A stretch of 55,924 nt of DNA, from positions 1 through 55,924 of the forward strand of contig DUVQ01000158.1 of NCBI GenBank assembly GCA_012840965.1, given 5' to 3'. Position 1 is the first letter of the stretch, and each line of letters starts with the position of its first letter. Source of the stretch: Oligoflexales bacterium (lineage in GTDB: Bacteria; Myxococcota_A; UBA9042; DTJE01). Below, one piece after another: positions 1 to 8,271 of the stretch. The position numbers and the translations under genes were made by a program. The notes beneath the pieces are model-generated. The model made no database searches, was not told the origin of the DNA, and saw only the letters and a program-made list of their open reading frames with translations.

Positions 1-792
1 ATACCTGATGACGTCGACCAATGCCCTGATGAGCCTGAGGACTTTGATGGATTTGCCGACGAGGATGGCTGCCCAGACCCGGATAACGACCAAGACGGCG
101 TTCCGGATGGCGAGGACGAGTGTCCAAATGAAGCTGGACCTGCTAGCAACAAGGGTTGCCCCATTTTAGACACCGACGGTGATGGGGTCTTGGATGAGGA
201 TGACCTGTGTCCAAATGAACCCGGACCTGTCGCTAATAGGGGATGCCCATGGCCAGACCGAGATAGCGACGGAGTATTGGACAAAGATGACAAGTGCCCT
301 GACGATCCCGGACCAGTTGAAAATCACGGATGTCCTTATCCAGATCGTGACGGTGACGGAGTATTTGACAAAGATGACAAGTGCCCTGATGAGCCTGGAC
401 CACCTGCTAACTTTGGATGTCCATACAAAACTATCGAGATAACTGAATCTCAGATAGTGCTGCATCAAAGGGTGTTCTTCCAGACCAACAAGGCGGTCAT
501 CATGCCTAGGTCATTTGCAATGCTGAATGAGGTTGCCCGAGCTATGACTGGCCACCCCAAAATGATCGTACGTGTGGAAGGTCATACTGACTCGCGGGGA
601 CGCTTCAATTACAACCTCAAACTGTCGCAGGCCCGTGCTGATTCAGTACGTTCCTATCTCATCGCCCAAGGCGTAGACCCGGCCAGGTTGACCTCAGTTG
701 GATATGGTCCGGAACGTCCGATAGACGACAACGCAACTTCAGCTGGGCGTGCCAACAACAGACGAGTTGAATTCCACATCGTATCCCAATAA
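1..792 (+). CDS. OmpA-family outer-membrane protein with TSP3 repeats, 5' end missing
   Basis: The reading frame is open from the first base, so the N-terminus lies outside the window; an internal ATG at 190 is not the real start. The first ~140 residues are Asp-rich thrombospondin type-3 repeats (D-x-D-x-D-G-x-x-D spaced with Cys-Pro), a calcium-binding module. The last ~110 residues form an OmpA_C peptidoglycan-binding domain: the strand V-F-F-Q-T-N-K, the segment V-E-G-H-T-D-S-R-G, then L-S-Q-A-R-A-D-S-V and the terminal N-N-R-R-V-E-F. By family knowledge the C-terminal domain binds diaminopimelate in peptidoglycan from the outer-membrane side, and the TSP3 stretch is a rigid periplasmic spacer. 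A beta-barrel or repeat domain is expected upstream but is not visible. The family call is secure; the specific role is unknown. Confidence 0.92.
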   Translation: MPDDVDQCPDEPEDFDGFADEDGCPDPDNDQDGVPDGEDECPNEAGPASNKGCPILDTDGDGVLDEDDLCPNEPGPVANRGCPWPDRDSDGVLDKDDKCPDDPGPVENHGCPYPDRDGDGVFDKDDKCPDEPGPPANFGCPYKTIEITESQIVLHQRVFFQTNKAVIMPRSFAMLNEVARAMTGHPKMIVRVEGHTDSRGRFNYNLKLSQARADSVRSYLIAQGVDPARLTSVGYGPERPIDDNATSAGRANNRRVEFHIVSQ

Positions 793-813
793 AGCCAACT
801 AGGGAGGCAGTCG

Positions 814-2025
814 GTGGTTTTGAAAGACAAAAGGATCCTGCTTGGAGTTTGTGGTGGAATAGCCGTTTACAAAAGCACGATGTTGGCCAGGGCCATGATT
901 AAGGCGGGCGCCTTAGTTCAAGTGGTGATGACAGACGCGGCAACCAAATTTGTGGGGCCGCTGACTTTTGAAGCGCTGACTGAACGGGCTTGTCTGACTG
1001 ACGAGAACCTGTTTCACACTGGTGGAGGGGTGTCTCACGTAGAGGTGGCCAGAAATGCCGACTTGATAGTGATTGCACCTGCCACGGCGACGACTATTGC
1101 GAGACTGGCAGGGGGATTTGCGGACAATATGCTTAGCGCCAGTGTGCTGGCTTCTAAGGCGCCGATACTTTTGGTGCCTGCGATGCACACTGCCATGTGG
1201 GAAAGCGTGCCAGTTCAGCGAAATCTGACCTTGTTAAACCCACAGCAGTACCGAATCCTGCCACCAGCGGCTGGGGATTTGGCATCTGGGGATGTTGGGC
1301 CTGGCCGTTTTCCTGAAGTGGAAGACATCTTTGATGCCGTCTGCGCCGTTGCAAGTCCCCAAGACCTTGCTGGATGGCGAATAGCTGTCACTGCTGGCCC
1401 TACCAGGGAACCCATGGACCCAGTACGTTTTATCAGCAATCCATCGACTGGCAAGATGGGCATTGAAATCGCTAGGGCGGCCCAGATAAGGGGGGCGGTC
1501 GTTGATTTGGTTTTGGGGCCCACCCATCTGAATCCGCCTAGCGAGCTTGCGACTGGCAGCATGAACGTCAGGAAGGTGCTGACCACCAAGGACATGCTGG
1601 ATTCGACTAAAGCTGCCTTGGCAGGGGCCGATGCCTTGATAATGGCGGCGGCGCCCTCCGATGATCGCCCAGCGCAGGTTCACGAACATAAGCTGCACAA
1701 GGCCGATTTACCAAAGACCCTGCAGATGGAGGCCAATCCAGATATTTTAAAGACGCTGCGGCCTGATTTTGATAAAAAGGTGATTGTTGGATTTGCGGCA
1801 GAAACAACGTCAGTGGTGGAGTCAGGCCAGCAAAAGCTTGTGGATAAAGGGCTTGACTTGTTGTTTGCAAATCCTGTTGACAACGGTCAAGGCTTTGGAG
1901 CGGCGGCTAATCAGGGCTACTTGTTAAGCAAGGATGGGGCTTTAGTGGTGGTTGAAAGCCAAAGCAAATTTGATGTAGCTAACTTAATCCTGGACCAGGT
2001 TTTGAAGATAGGTAAGCGCAAGTAA
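814..2025 (+). CDS. coaBC: Bifunctional phosphopantothenoylcysteine decarboxylase/phosphopantothenate-cysteine ligase
   Basis: CoaBC makes 4'-phosphopantetheine for coenzyme A: the CoaB half joins 4'-phosphopantothenate to cysteine using CTP, and the flavin CoaC half decarboxylates the product. The N-terminal flavoprotein domain has G-V-C-G-G-I-A near residue 11, the active-site His75 in G-V-S-H-V, and V-P-A-M-H-T at 121-126, where many homologues have PAMN and actinobacterial ones have PAMH. The C-terminal CoaB domain shows [16 protein letters not shown], then S-T-G-K-M-G, and V-G-F-A-A-E-T. At 403 residues it is full length. The GTG at 814 is chosen because AGGGAGG sits 6 bases upstream (801-807); a TTG two codons later is the alternative. 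The next gene starts 3 bases after its stop, suggesting one transcript with the DNA-precursor and repair genes downstream. Confidence 0.96.
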   Translation: MVLKDKRILLGVCGGIAVYKSTMLARAMIKAGALVQVVMTDAATKFVGPLTFEALTERACLTDENLFHTGGGVSHVEVARNADLIVIAPATATTIARLAGGFADNMLSASVLASKAPILLVPAMHTAMWESVPVQRNLTLLNPQQYRILPPAAGDLASGDVGPGRFPEVEDIFDAVCAVASPQDLAGWRIAVTAGPTREPMDPVRFISNPSTGKMGIEIARAAQIRGAVVDLVLGPTHLNPPSELATGSMNVRKVLTTKDMLDSTKAALAGADALIMAAAPSDDRPAQVHEHKLHKADLPKTLQMEANPDILKTLRPDFDKKVIVGFAAETTSVVESGQQKLVDKGLDLLFANPVDNGQGFGAAANQGYLLSKDGALVVVESQSKFDVANLILDQVLKIGKRK

Positions 2026-2028
2026 ACA

Positions 2029-2853
2029 ATGAAAGATTTACCTTTTGAGGTTCAGCTAAACAACGCCGTCGCTGCCCTAAGGCACCTGCTTGAGGTGCAA
2101 AAAACGCAGACACCACTGCTAATCAGGCCGGCTGCGGTGAACAGGCCCCTTCGTCAGCAAGTTCAAAAGGGAGCGGCAGCTGGGCGACAGGCTGCGGCAC
2201 CAGTACGGCAGGCTGTGGCACCGGGCCCCAGGCCTGTGCAAAACGAAATACAGGCGTTTAACTTGGCTTCATTAAGTCTCGGAGATCGTTGGAATAATCT
2301 GGACCTTGGCGAACTTGAAAAGGAGGTCGCCAAATGCCAGGCGTGCGAATTGGCTGGCACCAGGACAAACACCGTTTTTGGTGAGGGAAAAATCAAGCCA
2401 AAAGTCATGTTCATTGGGGAAGGACCTGGCGGCGAAGAAGACAAAGAAGGCCGCCCGTTTGTTGGTCCAGCCGGTCAGTTGCTGGACAAAATGATTGGTG
2501 CGATGACCTTGTCCAGGCAAGAATGCTACATTGCCAATGTCGTTAAGTGCAGGCCTCCAGGCAACAAAACTCCGGATGCTGCCCACATGGAGGCTTGCCT
2601 GCCTTACCTGATGGCTCAGATAAAAAGGGTCCAACCTGAGTTTATAGTCCTGCTTGGGGCGGTCGCTGCAAAGGCAATGTTTAACAGGCCAGACGCAGTT
2701 GTTGGTCGCTTGCGTGCAAAGGTCCACCAATGGCATGATATCCCCCTGGTGGTTACTTATCATCCAGCCGCCCTGCTTCGAGAGCAAGGTTACAAACGTC
2801 CTGCCTGGGAGGACTTGAAACTGGTGATGGCCCGATTGAACCTTGGAGGTTAG
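2029..2853 (+). CDS. Family-4 uracil-DNA glycosylase with N-terminal extension
   Basis: This enzyme removes uracil from DNA to begin base-excision repair. The catalytic domain (about residues 90-274) has the family-4 motif G-E-G-P-G-G-E-E-D followed by R-P-F-V-G-P-A-G-Q-L-L, the second block N-V-V-K-C-R-P-P-G-N, and the leucine-loop motif Y-H-P-A-A-L-L-R. Four cysteines suited to a 4Fe-4S cluster are present: the C-x2-C pair before the glycosylase core, one in K-C-R-P-P and one in E-A-C-L-P-Y-L. The first ~80 residues are Ala/Pro/Gln-rich and low complexity, and are probably a flexible arm. It starts 3 bases after coaBC and ends 3 bases before the next gene, so it is likely cotranscribed. The family is secure; the function of the N-terminal arm is unknown. 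Confidence 0.93.
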   Translation: MKDLPFEVQLNNAVAALRHLLEVQKTQTPLLIRPAAVNRPLRQQVQKGAAAGRQAAAPVRQAVAPGPRPVQNEIQAFNLASLSLGDRWNNLDLGELEKEVAKCQACELAGTRTNTVFGEGKIKPKVMFIGEGPGGEEDKEGRPFVGPAGQLLDKMIGAMTLSRQECYIANVVKCRPPGNKTPDAAHMEACLPYLMAQIKRVQPEFIVLLGAVAAKAMFNRPDAVVGRLRAKVHQWHDIPLVVTYHPAALLREQGYKRPAWEDLKLVMARLNLGG

Positions 2854-2856
2854 TAA

Positions 2857-3903
2857 ATGGCGAATTATCCTGCAGGAATCAGCTTTGGAACCCATAGAAC
2901 TATTGAACCACCAGGTGGATTACCCCAGTCGGCACAACGGATTGACAACTCATTGCCCATCCATCCAACGGAATTGTTGATTGATGTTGAAGTATTAAAC
3001 ATTGATGCGGCTTCATTTGCCCAGATGCGACAGGCTGCAAACGATGACCCACAAGGTGTGGCGGACTTGATTATCGAAACCGTTAACACCCGAGGAAAAC
3101 AGCATAATCCAGTGACTGGCTCAGGCGGGATGCTGGTGGGAACGGTTGCGCAGATTGGTGAAGACTATCACGGGCCATTAAAGGTGAAAGTTGGCGACAA
3201 GATTGCCACTTTGGTGTCGTTGTCACTGACGCCTTTGCACTTGGACAAGATTCACGAAGTGCGGATGGACTTGGACCAAGTGGCTGTTTCTGGCCACGCC
3301 ATCTTGTTTTCAAGCGGCATAGCGGCTGTACTTCCAGATGACATCTTGCGAGATGTGGCGCTGGCCGTGCTTGATGTGGCTGGGGCTCCCGCCCAAACTG
3401 CGAGGCTTGTTAAGCCTGGAATGTCTGTGGGAATCCTTGGAACCGGCAAATCAGGTCTACTGTGCGCCGCAGTTGCTAGGCAAATTTTGGGGCCTAAAGG
3501 CAGAATCATCGGCATCGCCCATCAACCTGAATTCTTGAAACCTTCCGTTGAGTTAGGTTATGTCGACACCCCAATTGTGGTGGATGCCAGAGATCCAGTG
3601 GCAGTCCTTGAGGAAATCCACAAGGCAACCAATGGAGAGCTTTTGGATTTGACTTTGAATACGACAAACGTGCCAGGCACTGAAATGGCAACTGTCGTGG
3701 CAACCAAAAATGGGGGTTTGGCGTACTATTTCAACATGGCAACGTCTTTCACCGCGGCAGCTTTAGGCGCTGAAGGCATTGGCAAAGATGTCACCTTGCT
3801 TATTGGTAACGGCTACACCCCTGGACACGCGGAGCTTACCTTGGAGCTTTTGCGCCAGGATCCAAAACTAATGGAATTCTTTGTAGAACGCTTTGCGGGA
3901 TAA
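2857..3903 (+). CDS. kdd: L-erythro-3,5-diaminohexanoate dehydrogenase
   Basis: This NAD(P)-dependent enzyme of lysine fermentation oxidatively deaminates L-erythro-3,5-diaminohexanoate to 5-amino-3-oxohexanoate. Recognition rests on overall resemblance to Kdd: an N-terminal G-T-H-R-x-I-E-P with L-P-Q soon after, [23 protein letters not shown], and a Rossmann segment [10 protein letters not shown] near residue 190. At 348 residues it has normal length. None of the other lysine-fermentation genes (aminomutases, kce, kal) lies in the window, so here it sits in a nucleotide/DNA gene run. That arrangement could mean the rest of the pathway is elsewhere, or a different substrate. The family assignment is confident and the pathway role moderate. 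Confidence 0.85.
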   Translation: MANYPAGISFGTHRTIEPPGGLPQSAQRIDNSLPIHPTELLIDVEVLNIDAASFAQMRQAANDDPQGVADLIIETVNTRGKQHNPVTGSGGMLVGTVAQIGEDYHGPLKVKVGDKIATLVSLSLTPLHLDKIHEVRMDLDQVAVSGHAILFSSGIAAVLPDDILRDVALAVLDVAGAPAQTARLVKPGMSVGILGTGKSGLLCAAVARQILGPKGRIIGIAHQPEFLKPSVELGYVDTPIVVDARDPVAVLEEIHKATNGELLDLTLNTTNVPGTEMATVVATKNGGLAYYFNMATSFTAAALGAEGIGKDVTLLIGNGYTPGHAELTLELLRQDPKLMEFFVERFAG

Positions 3904-3907
3904 ATCT

Positions 3908-4498
3908 ATGGCTTTTTACAATCCAATCGCCGGCCTGGAAGTAATCTGTGGCCCCATGTTTTCTGGAAAAAGTGAGGAATTAATCCGTCGCCTGCGTCGC
4001 GCAAAAATCGCCAAGCAAAGGGTTATGGTCTTTAAGCCCAGGATTGATGACAGGTATTCAGAGGACCGCATTGTTTCGCATTCGGAACAATCTTTAGACG
4101 CGCAAGTTGTCTCAAGTCCCGAAGAAATTTGGGAAATGCTTGATGACAGGACCGAGGTGATTGGCATCGACGAGGTACAGTTTTTTGACAAATCGATTGT
4201 GGCACTTTGCGAGCGACTGGCCAATTTGGGGCGCAGAGTCATCGTGGCAGGCCTGGATCTCGATTATAAAGGCGTTCCATTTGAACCTGTTCCACAGCTT
4301 ATGGCAGTTGCCGAGTACGTCACGAAGACGCTAGCGGTCTGCCATCGATGTGGGGCGCCGGCCAGCCGTACCCAACGAATAGTGCGAAGCGAGGAGCGGA
4401 TTGTAGTCGGGGCGTTAAACGCTTATGAGGCGCGCTGCAGACGCTGCTTCGAGCCTGACTTGCCAAATCAGCTTACAATGGATCTAAAAGAAACTTAG
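3908..4498 (+). CDS. tdk: Thymidine kinase
   Basis: Thymidine kinase phosphorylates thymidine to dTMP with ATP in the salvage pathway. It belongs to the type-II (TK1-like) family: P-loop G-P-M-F-S-G-K-S at residues 15-22, Walker B-like I-G-I-D-E-V-Q-F-F with the catalytic Glu, A-G-L-D-L-D-Y-K-G in the middle, and a zinc ribbon formed by C-H-R-C and C-R-R-C. The ATG at 3908 gives the typical N-terminus five residues before the beta strand leading to the P-loop; an in-frame TTG at 3893 would overlap the previous gene. At 196 residues it has normal length. It probably closes the coaBC-udg-kdd-tdk transcript. Confidence 0.95.
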   Translation: MAFYNPIAGLEVICGPMFSGKSEELIRRLRRAKIAKQRVMVFKPRIDDRYSEDRIVSHSEQSLDAQVVSSPEEIWEMLDDRTEVIGIDEVQFFDKSIVALCERLANLGRRVIVAGLDLDYKGVPFEPVPQLMAVAEYVTKTLAVCHRCGAPASRTQRIVRSEERIVVGALNAYEARCRRCFEPDLPNQLTMDLKET

Positions 4499-4595
4499 TG
4501 ATCTCGATTTTCGTAATGAAAATGGCTTCCCTTTTTCGGCGTGGCTTACTACAATCCCGCCGAGCCTGTTTTTTTTAAGGGCGGAGGTAAATTTG

Positions 4596-5018
4596 ATGAG
4601 ACGATTTGTAGCGCTGACGTTAATTTTTGCTTTCACGAGCTTGGGTTGTTACAACACCTACTACATTGACAGGGGTCAGTTGGCTGAACTGCAGGTTGTC
4701 CCTGAAACTGGTAAGGCCACCGTTACTGATAGCAAGAGTAAGGCTGTTCAAGTCGACGACGATACGAAGCTGTTTGTTCGTTCGGAAGGAGGCAAGCGCT
4801 ACCAGTTGACTCCGTTTAACTTCACCATGACTGAGTCCCAGCTTGTCGCCTCTGACCGAGACTACATCCTCGACATGACCGAGCTTAAGGAGATGGCCGA
4901 AGTAGACCACATGAGCCGCTGGAAGACTGGTCTTTTGATCGGCGGTGGAGTTGCAGTGTTTGCGACAATTGTTGGTTTAATCGCATGGGCGTCTGCCACC
5001 AGTGGAAGCTCTGAATAG
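4596..5018 (+). CDS. Small lipoprotein with C-terminal membrane segment
   Basis: A 140-residue protein of no recognised family. The N-terminus M-R-R-F-V-A-L-T-L-I-F-A-F-T-S-L-G-C is a lipoprotein signal peptide with the lipobox L-G-C, so the mature protein should be lipid-anchored. A hydrophobic segment (L-L-I-G-G-G-V-A-V-F-A-T-I-V-G-L-I-A-W) lies near the C-terminus and could form a second anchor or pack against a partner. The ATG at 4596 has GGAGG eight bases upstream (4583-4587). Its last 17 bases overlap the longest frame of the transglycosylase gene, so the two are probably cotranscribed and may work together at the envelope; this is inference from position only. Confidence 0.75.
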   Translation: MRRFVALTLIFAFTSLGCYNTYYIDRGQLAELQVVPETGKATVTDSKSKAVQVDDDTKLFVRSEGGKRYQLTPFNFTMTESQLVASDRDYILDMTELKEMAEVDHMSRWKTGLLIGGGVAVFATIVGLIAWASATSGSSE

Positions 5019-7680
5019 TTCAGATGTGCAAAATACTCCCCCAGAGGATAGCCCCAAGTCTGCCAGGCGACGCTGGCCTTTCGTACTTGTAATTGCTCTA
5101 GTTCTGATCATAGTTGCGGTCTGGAACATGCCGTTTTTGGCTAACGGGCCGGTCAAGTGGCTGTTGGTACGCGGCGCGGCCCGAACAAATCAAAACATTG
5201 AATTTGGCGAACTTGTGATGAAGTCTTGGACTTCAATTGCCTTCGACACGGTGTCTTTTTCTGGCGATCCTGAACTTAACGTAGCTGCTAGAGACGTGGT
5301 CATCAAAGTCGATCCTTGGAGCATGGCGTTTGGGGGGATGCCAGTCCACGAGGTCAGCATCGAGTCTTTGGCCTTTCAAGTAGGCTCGCCATCTGCTCCT
5401 ATTACAGACTTCAAGTCGCTGTTGAAACCTAGGGTGGAGAGCGCTGCAGATGATGTGCAGCCCACGACACCCAGCGCTTCTTTGGAGGCCAGCAAAAAGC
5501 CTGAAAAAAGGCGAAAACTTGAACTTCCGCTGTTTTCTCTTAAGGCCTTATCGGGGACTATCCATTCCCATCGTGAAATCGTGATTGAGGGTGGCTATCT
5601 GACCATAAAGCTGCCTGATGATGGTGTGATTGACCTAAGTAGACAACTTGTTGGAGAGTTGGATCTGCTGATTGAACAAGACCAGCCAAGACACATAACT
5701 ATTGACGGTAAATTAACGCCTAATGGTGTTTTTAAGTCACTAAGCGCTGTATCAACCCCTTCGCTCGAACTTGCCTCTGAGAAGGCCAAAATAGCCCTTG
5801 GAGGGCTTGATTGGGATGAATCCTTCATCAGCTTTAGGGCTCTGACTGCAAGCTTTCCTGGCAAGATTGATTTGACCACTGATTCAGTAACGTTAAAGTT
5901 TGGAACTGAAGCAGACATTAGCTGGCTTCCAAAGGGACTACCATCGCCATTAAGAAGCTTTCTTGAAACCAATCGCCTCGAAGAAATCATCGTTGAAGAC
6001 CCGCAGCTTGTAATCGGCCAGGGGCAGCACGACCAGGTGTCCCAAAATTTGCGCTCAGCCTTGGTTGAAGGGCCAACAGCTGCATTTGGGCCTGAACCTG
6101 CGTCAAAGGATTTGAAAGGACGCATTGTTTCCCTTTATGAAAGAGTTGAAACAAGAGCAGTGCGGTTGCTAGGGGTCGTTCAAGAATCATTGACAAAATT
6201 ACCCCCGCTGAGGCTTACAGTGCACGGTGCTTTAGTGCACTTTGCAGATGTACCACAAGAGGCTTCAAACCAAGATCTGGCCAACATCAGTTTCAAGGGG
6301 GCTAAAGATCCAAACGGCAACATGCAGGCTACCCTTCGTTTTAACGCCCCAGAAAGTAAATCTGGGACAAACGAGTTGGTTTTTTCTTCGGATGGCGAGG
6401 CCCTGTCATTGACGGTTCGTGCTGCTCACCTGCCTTTAAAGCAGTATGAGGCCCTGTTTCCAAGGTCTTTTACCCCTGATTGGGATGGGGCTTTGAAGGG
6501 CTCAGATTTCACAATCATCGTACAATCGTCACAGCATTTGTCCTTGACTGGCACTGTTGAATTCATTGATATGACTGCAATATTGCCAGCAATTTCGTCG
6601 GCGCCTTTAACTGACCTGAATGTACACTTTTCAGGCATTTTCAATTGGGATTTGGCAAAGGCTGAGGTCGAGGCCCAAGATGCTGTTTTTGGTTTGGGGT
6701 TGATTAAATCGCCTTTTACAGCGGTGGTTCGGGACCTAAAAAAACAGCCCAAATTTTCGTTTAAGGCAACCCTACCAAGAATGAACGCTCAGGATGCTTT
6801 GGAATCGATCCCAAGCTCGATATTGCCAGCATTGGAGGGCGTGCGCCTTGGCGGAACCGTTGCGGGTGAAGCATCGGCAGAAGTTGACACTGGAAATCTG
6901 GCGTCAATGAAACTTGATATTCGACCCGATGTAGCTGATATGAAAAGCCTATCCCTTGGGAAAGCAGCTGGAATCGAGTTATTGAAAAGCCACTTTATGC
7001 ACACCATCCATTTGGCCGACCAGACTGTGATCAATCGACTGGTTGGGATCGACAGCCCTGATTGGGTGCCTTTAGAGGACATTCCGAAATATCTGATAGC
7101 GTCGTTAACCACCAGCGAGGACCATGAATTCTTCCGTCATCAAGGCTTTTCAATCGCCGGGATTAAGCGTTCTGTGCGGGTAAACCTGGAGCGCGGCGAG
7201 TTTGCACAAGGGGCAAGCACTATTTCGCAACAGCTGGTAAAAAACCTGTTTTTATCCAGGGAAAAAACGATTGCAAGAAAGCTACAAGAGGCGTTTTTAA
7301 CGTGGCAAGTTGAGCAATATCTAACGAAAGACAAGATTTTGGAGCTTTACCTGAACATCATCGAATGGGGGCCTGGAATTTGGGGCATCAGGGCCGCCTC
7401 GCAGCATTATTTTGCAAAGGAACCCTCAAGGCTAAGCCTGCTTGAAAGCGCCTATCTTGTATCAATCATCCCAGCTCCAAATCGATACCACGCCCACTGG
7501 GAGGCAGGCTCAGTCCCCAGAGCATTCGAAAACCGCGTCAAGCAACTAATCAAGGCAATGCAACGCCGCGGCTTGGTCAGCAGCGCAGAAGCCGATCTAG
7601 CCCTTGAAGAAAGGATAAGATTCACAGGCAAACCAGAAGAACGACAGTTAGCCCCAGATGACGACGAGTTTCATGATTAG
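5002..7680 (+). CDS. AsmA-like / GT51 peptidoglycan glycosyltransferase fusion
   Basis: The C-terminal ~200 residues are a GT51 transglycosylase, which polymerises lipid II into glycan strands. The key motifs are E706-D-H-E-F-F-R-H-Q-G with the catalytic Glu, then Q-G-A-S-T-I-S-Q-Q-L-V-K-N at 736-748, K-I-L-E-L-Y-L-N, and R-A-A-S-Q-H-Y-F. There is no penicillin-binding transpeptidase domain, so it is of the monofunctional type. Unlike typical MtgA (~240 residues) it has a single membrane helix at about 26-46 followed by ~600 residues of beta-rich sequence resembling AsmA/DUF3971 proteins that span the periplasm. The start may be GTG 5002, overlapping the upstream gene, or GTG 5026 just after that gene's stop. 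The GT51 assignment is secure; the AsmA-like label is by pattern. Confidence 0.88.
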   Translation: MEALNSSDVQNTPPEDSPKSARRRWPFVLVIALVLIIVAVWNMPFLANGPVKWLLVRGAARTNQNIEFGELVMKSWTSIAFDTVSFSGDPELNVAARDVVIKVDPWSMAFGGMPVHEVSIESLAFQVGSPSAPITDFKSLLKPRVESAADDVQPTTPSASLEASKKPEKRRKLELPLFSLKALSGTIHSHREIVIEGGYLTIKLPDDGVIDLSRQLVGELDLLIEQDQPRHITIDGKLTPNGVFKSLSAVSTPSLELASEKAKIALGGLDWDESFISFRALTASFPGKIDLTTDSVTLKFGTEADISWLPKGLPSPLRSFLETNRLEEIIVEDPQLVIGQGQHDQVSQNLRSALVEGPTAAFGPEPASKDLKGRIVSLYERVETRAVRLLGVVQESLTKLPPLRLTVHGALVHFADVPQEASNQDLANISFKGAKDPNGNMQATLRFNAPESKSGTNELVFSSDGEALSLTVRAAHLPLKQYEALFPRSFTPDWDGALKGSDFTIIVQSSQHLSLTGTVEFIDMTAILPAISSAPLTDLNVHFSGIFNWDLAKAEVEAQDAVFGLGLIKSPFTAVVRDLKKQPKFSFKATLPRMNAQDALESIPSSILPALEGVRLGGTVAGEASAEVDTGNLASMKLDIRPDVADMKSLSLGKAAGIELLKSHFMHTIHLADQTVINRLVGIDSPDWVPLEDIPKYLIASLTTSEDHEFFRHQGFSIAGIKRSVRVNLERGEFAQGASTISQQLVKNLFLSREKTIARKLQEAFLTWQVEQYLTKDKILELYLNIIEWGPGIWGIRAASQHYFAKEPSRLSLLESAYLVSIIPAPNRYHAHWEAGSVPRAFENRVKQLIKAMQRRGLVSSAEADLALEERIRFTGKPEERQLAPDDDEFHD

Positions 7681-7786
7681 CCTGCTTTTTACACTTCGTT
7701 TTTGCGACATTTCTTGCTTGATATAACGTTTATCGTAATTTTGGACAAGTTTTGTATTTGCGCAAAGACGTGCTTGATTGGTGGGC

Positions 7787-7829
7787 GGGGGCAGGGACAG
7801 GGACAGGCACAGGGGCAGGGACAGGGTCA
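7787..7829 (+). repeat. G-rich hexamer array 1 (GGGRCA type)
   Basis: The bases are successive six-base units of the form GGGACA, GGGGCA or GGCACA. Runs of three or more G separated by three bases fit a canonical G-quadruplex on the + strand. The array lies in the gap between the transglycosylase gene and the J-protein gene, 44 bases upstream of structured element copy A. Confidence 0.9.
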
Positions 7830-7873
7830 GTGAGACATTTGTGCTGGTCTGCAGGATTTGGAGCTAAAAGGAC

Positions 7874-8175
7874 GTCGAGAGGGCACCCTGCAACATGGTC
7901 CGGGGGCAATCCTGGAGGGCGCTATCGGGAGTTGCCGGGACCCGACGTCTCTTAGGTGACTTGAAGAGTGCGCAGCACTCCGTCCGGGCATAAACACCGC
8001 CGCCATTCATGGCGGCTTTCGCCCGGACGATGTCACTAAGAGACAGTCGGGGTGGCTACGGGAGATTTTGGGTCCGGAAGGATGCCCCCGGACATGTTTT
8101 AAAACTGTAACGAAGAGATAAAACGCAAAAAAGAACAAACAATCAGCAGCCAGAACAGACTAATTGGCAGGATAT
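7874..8175 (+). repeat. Structured dispersed element, copy A
   Basis: About 300 bp that recur in reverse orientation at 55614-55923. The basal stem pairs 7894-7913 with 8079-8096 (two single-base bulges). An inner stem pairs 7947-7960 with 8032-8044, and CGTCCGGGC at 7981-7989 pairs with 8021-8029. Hairpins lie at 7966-7980 (six-pair stem, GCA loop) and 7999-8016. Copy B keeps these helices with changed bases: the GCA-loop hairpin has three base pairs replaced on both sides, and the inner stem has one compensated pair and one G-U wobble. About 80 bases after the basal stem are also conserved up to a hexamer array. The pattern suggests a structured RNA or a foldback mobile element. No known family was recognised. 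Confidence 0.88.
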
Positions 8176-8219
8176 GCAACAGGGACAGGAACAGGGACAG
8201 GCACAGGAGGCAGAGGCGG
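8176..8219 (+). repeat. G-rich hexamer array 2
   Basis: Units of AGGGAC, AGGAAC and AGGCAC follow directly after element copy A on the + strand and decay into AGGAGGCAGAGGCGG. It lies ~50 bases upstream of the J-protein start. In one frame it reads as a Gly-Thr run, but this is upstream of the true start codon and is probably not translated. Confidence 0.85.
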
Positions 8220-8271
8220 CGTTCGTGGGGTGGTTGTGCTATTATCGCCACCAGTTTTTGTGAGGATTGCG

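Noticed and set aside
1174-1191. PAMH in place of PAMN in the CoaC active-site region
   Set aside because: Considered as a lost catalytic Asn, but PAMH also occurs in functional actinobacterial CoaBC, and the rest of the site, including His75, is intact.
8164-8271. Longer J-protein with a Gly-Thr-rich N-terminus
   Set aside because: The upstream codons come from hexamer array 2 and have no ribosome site, while ATG 8272 matches the conserved J-domain start.
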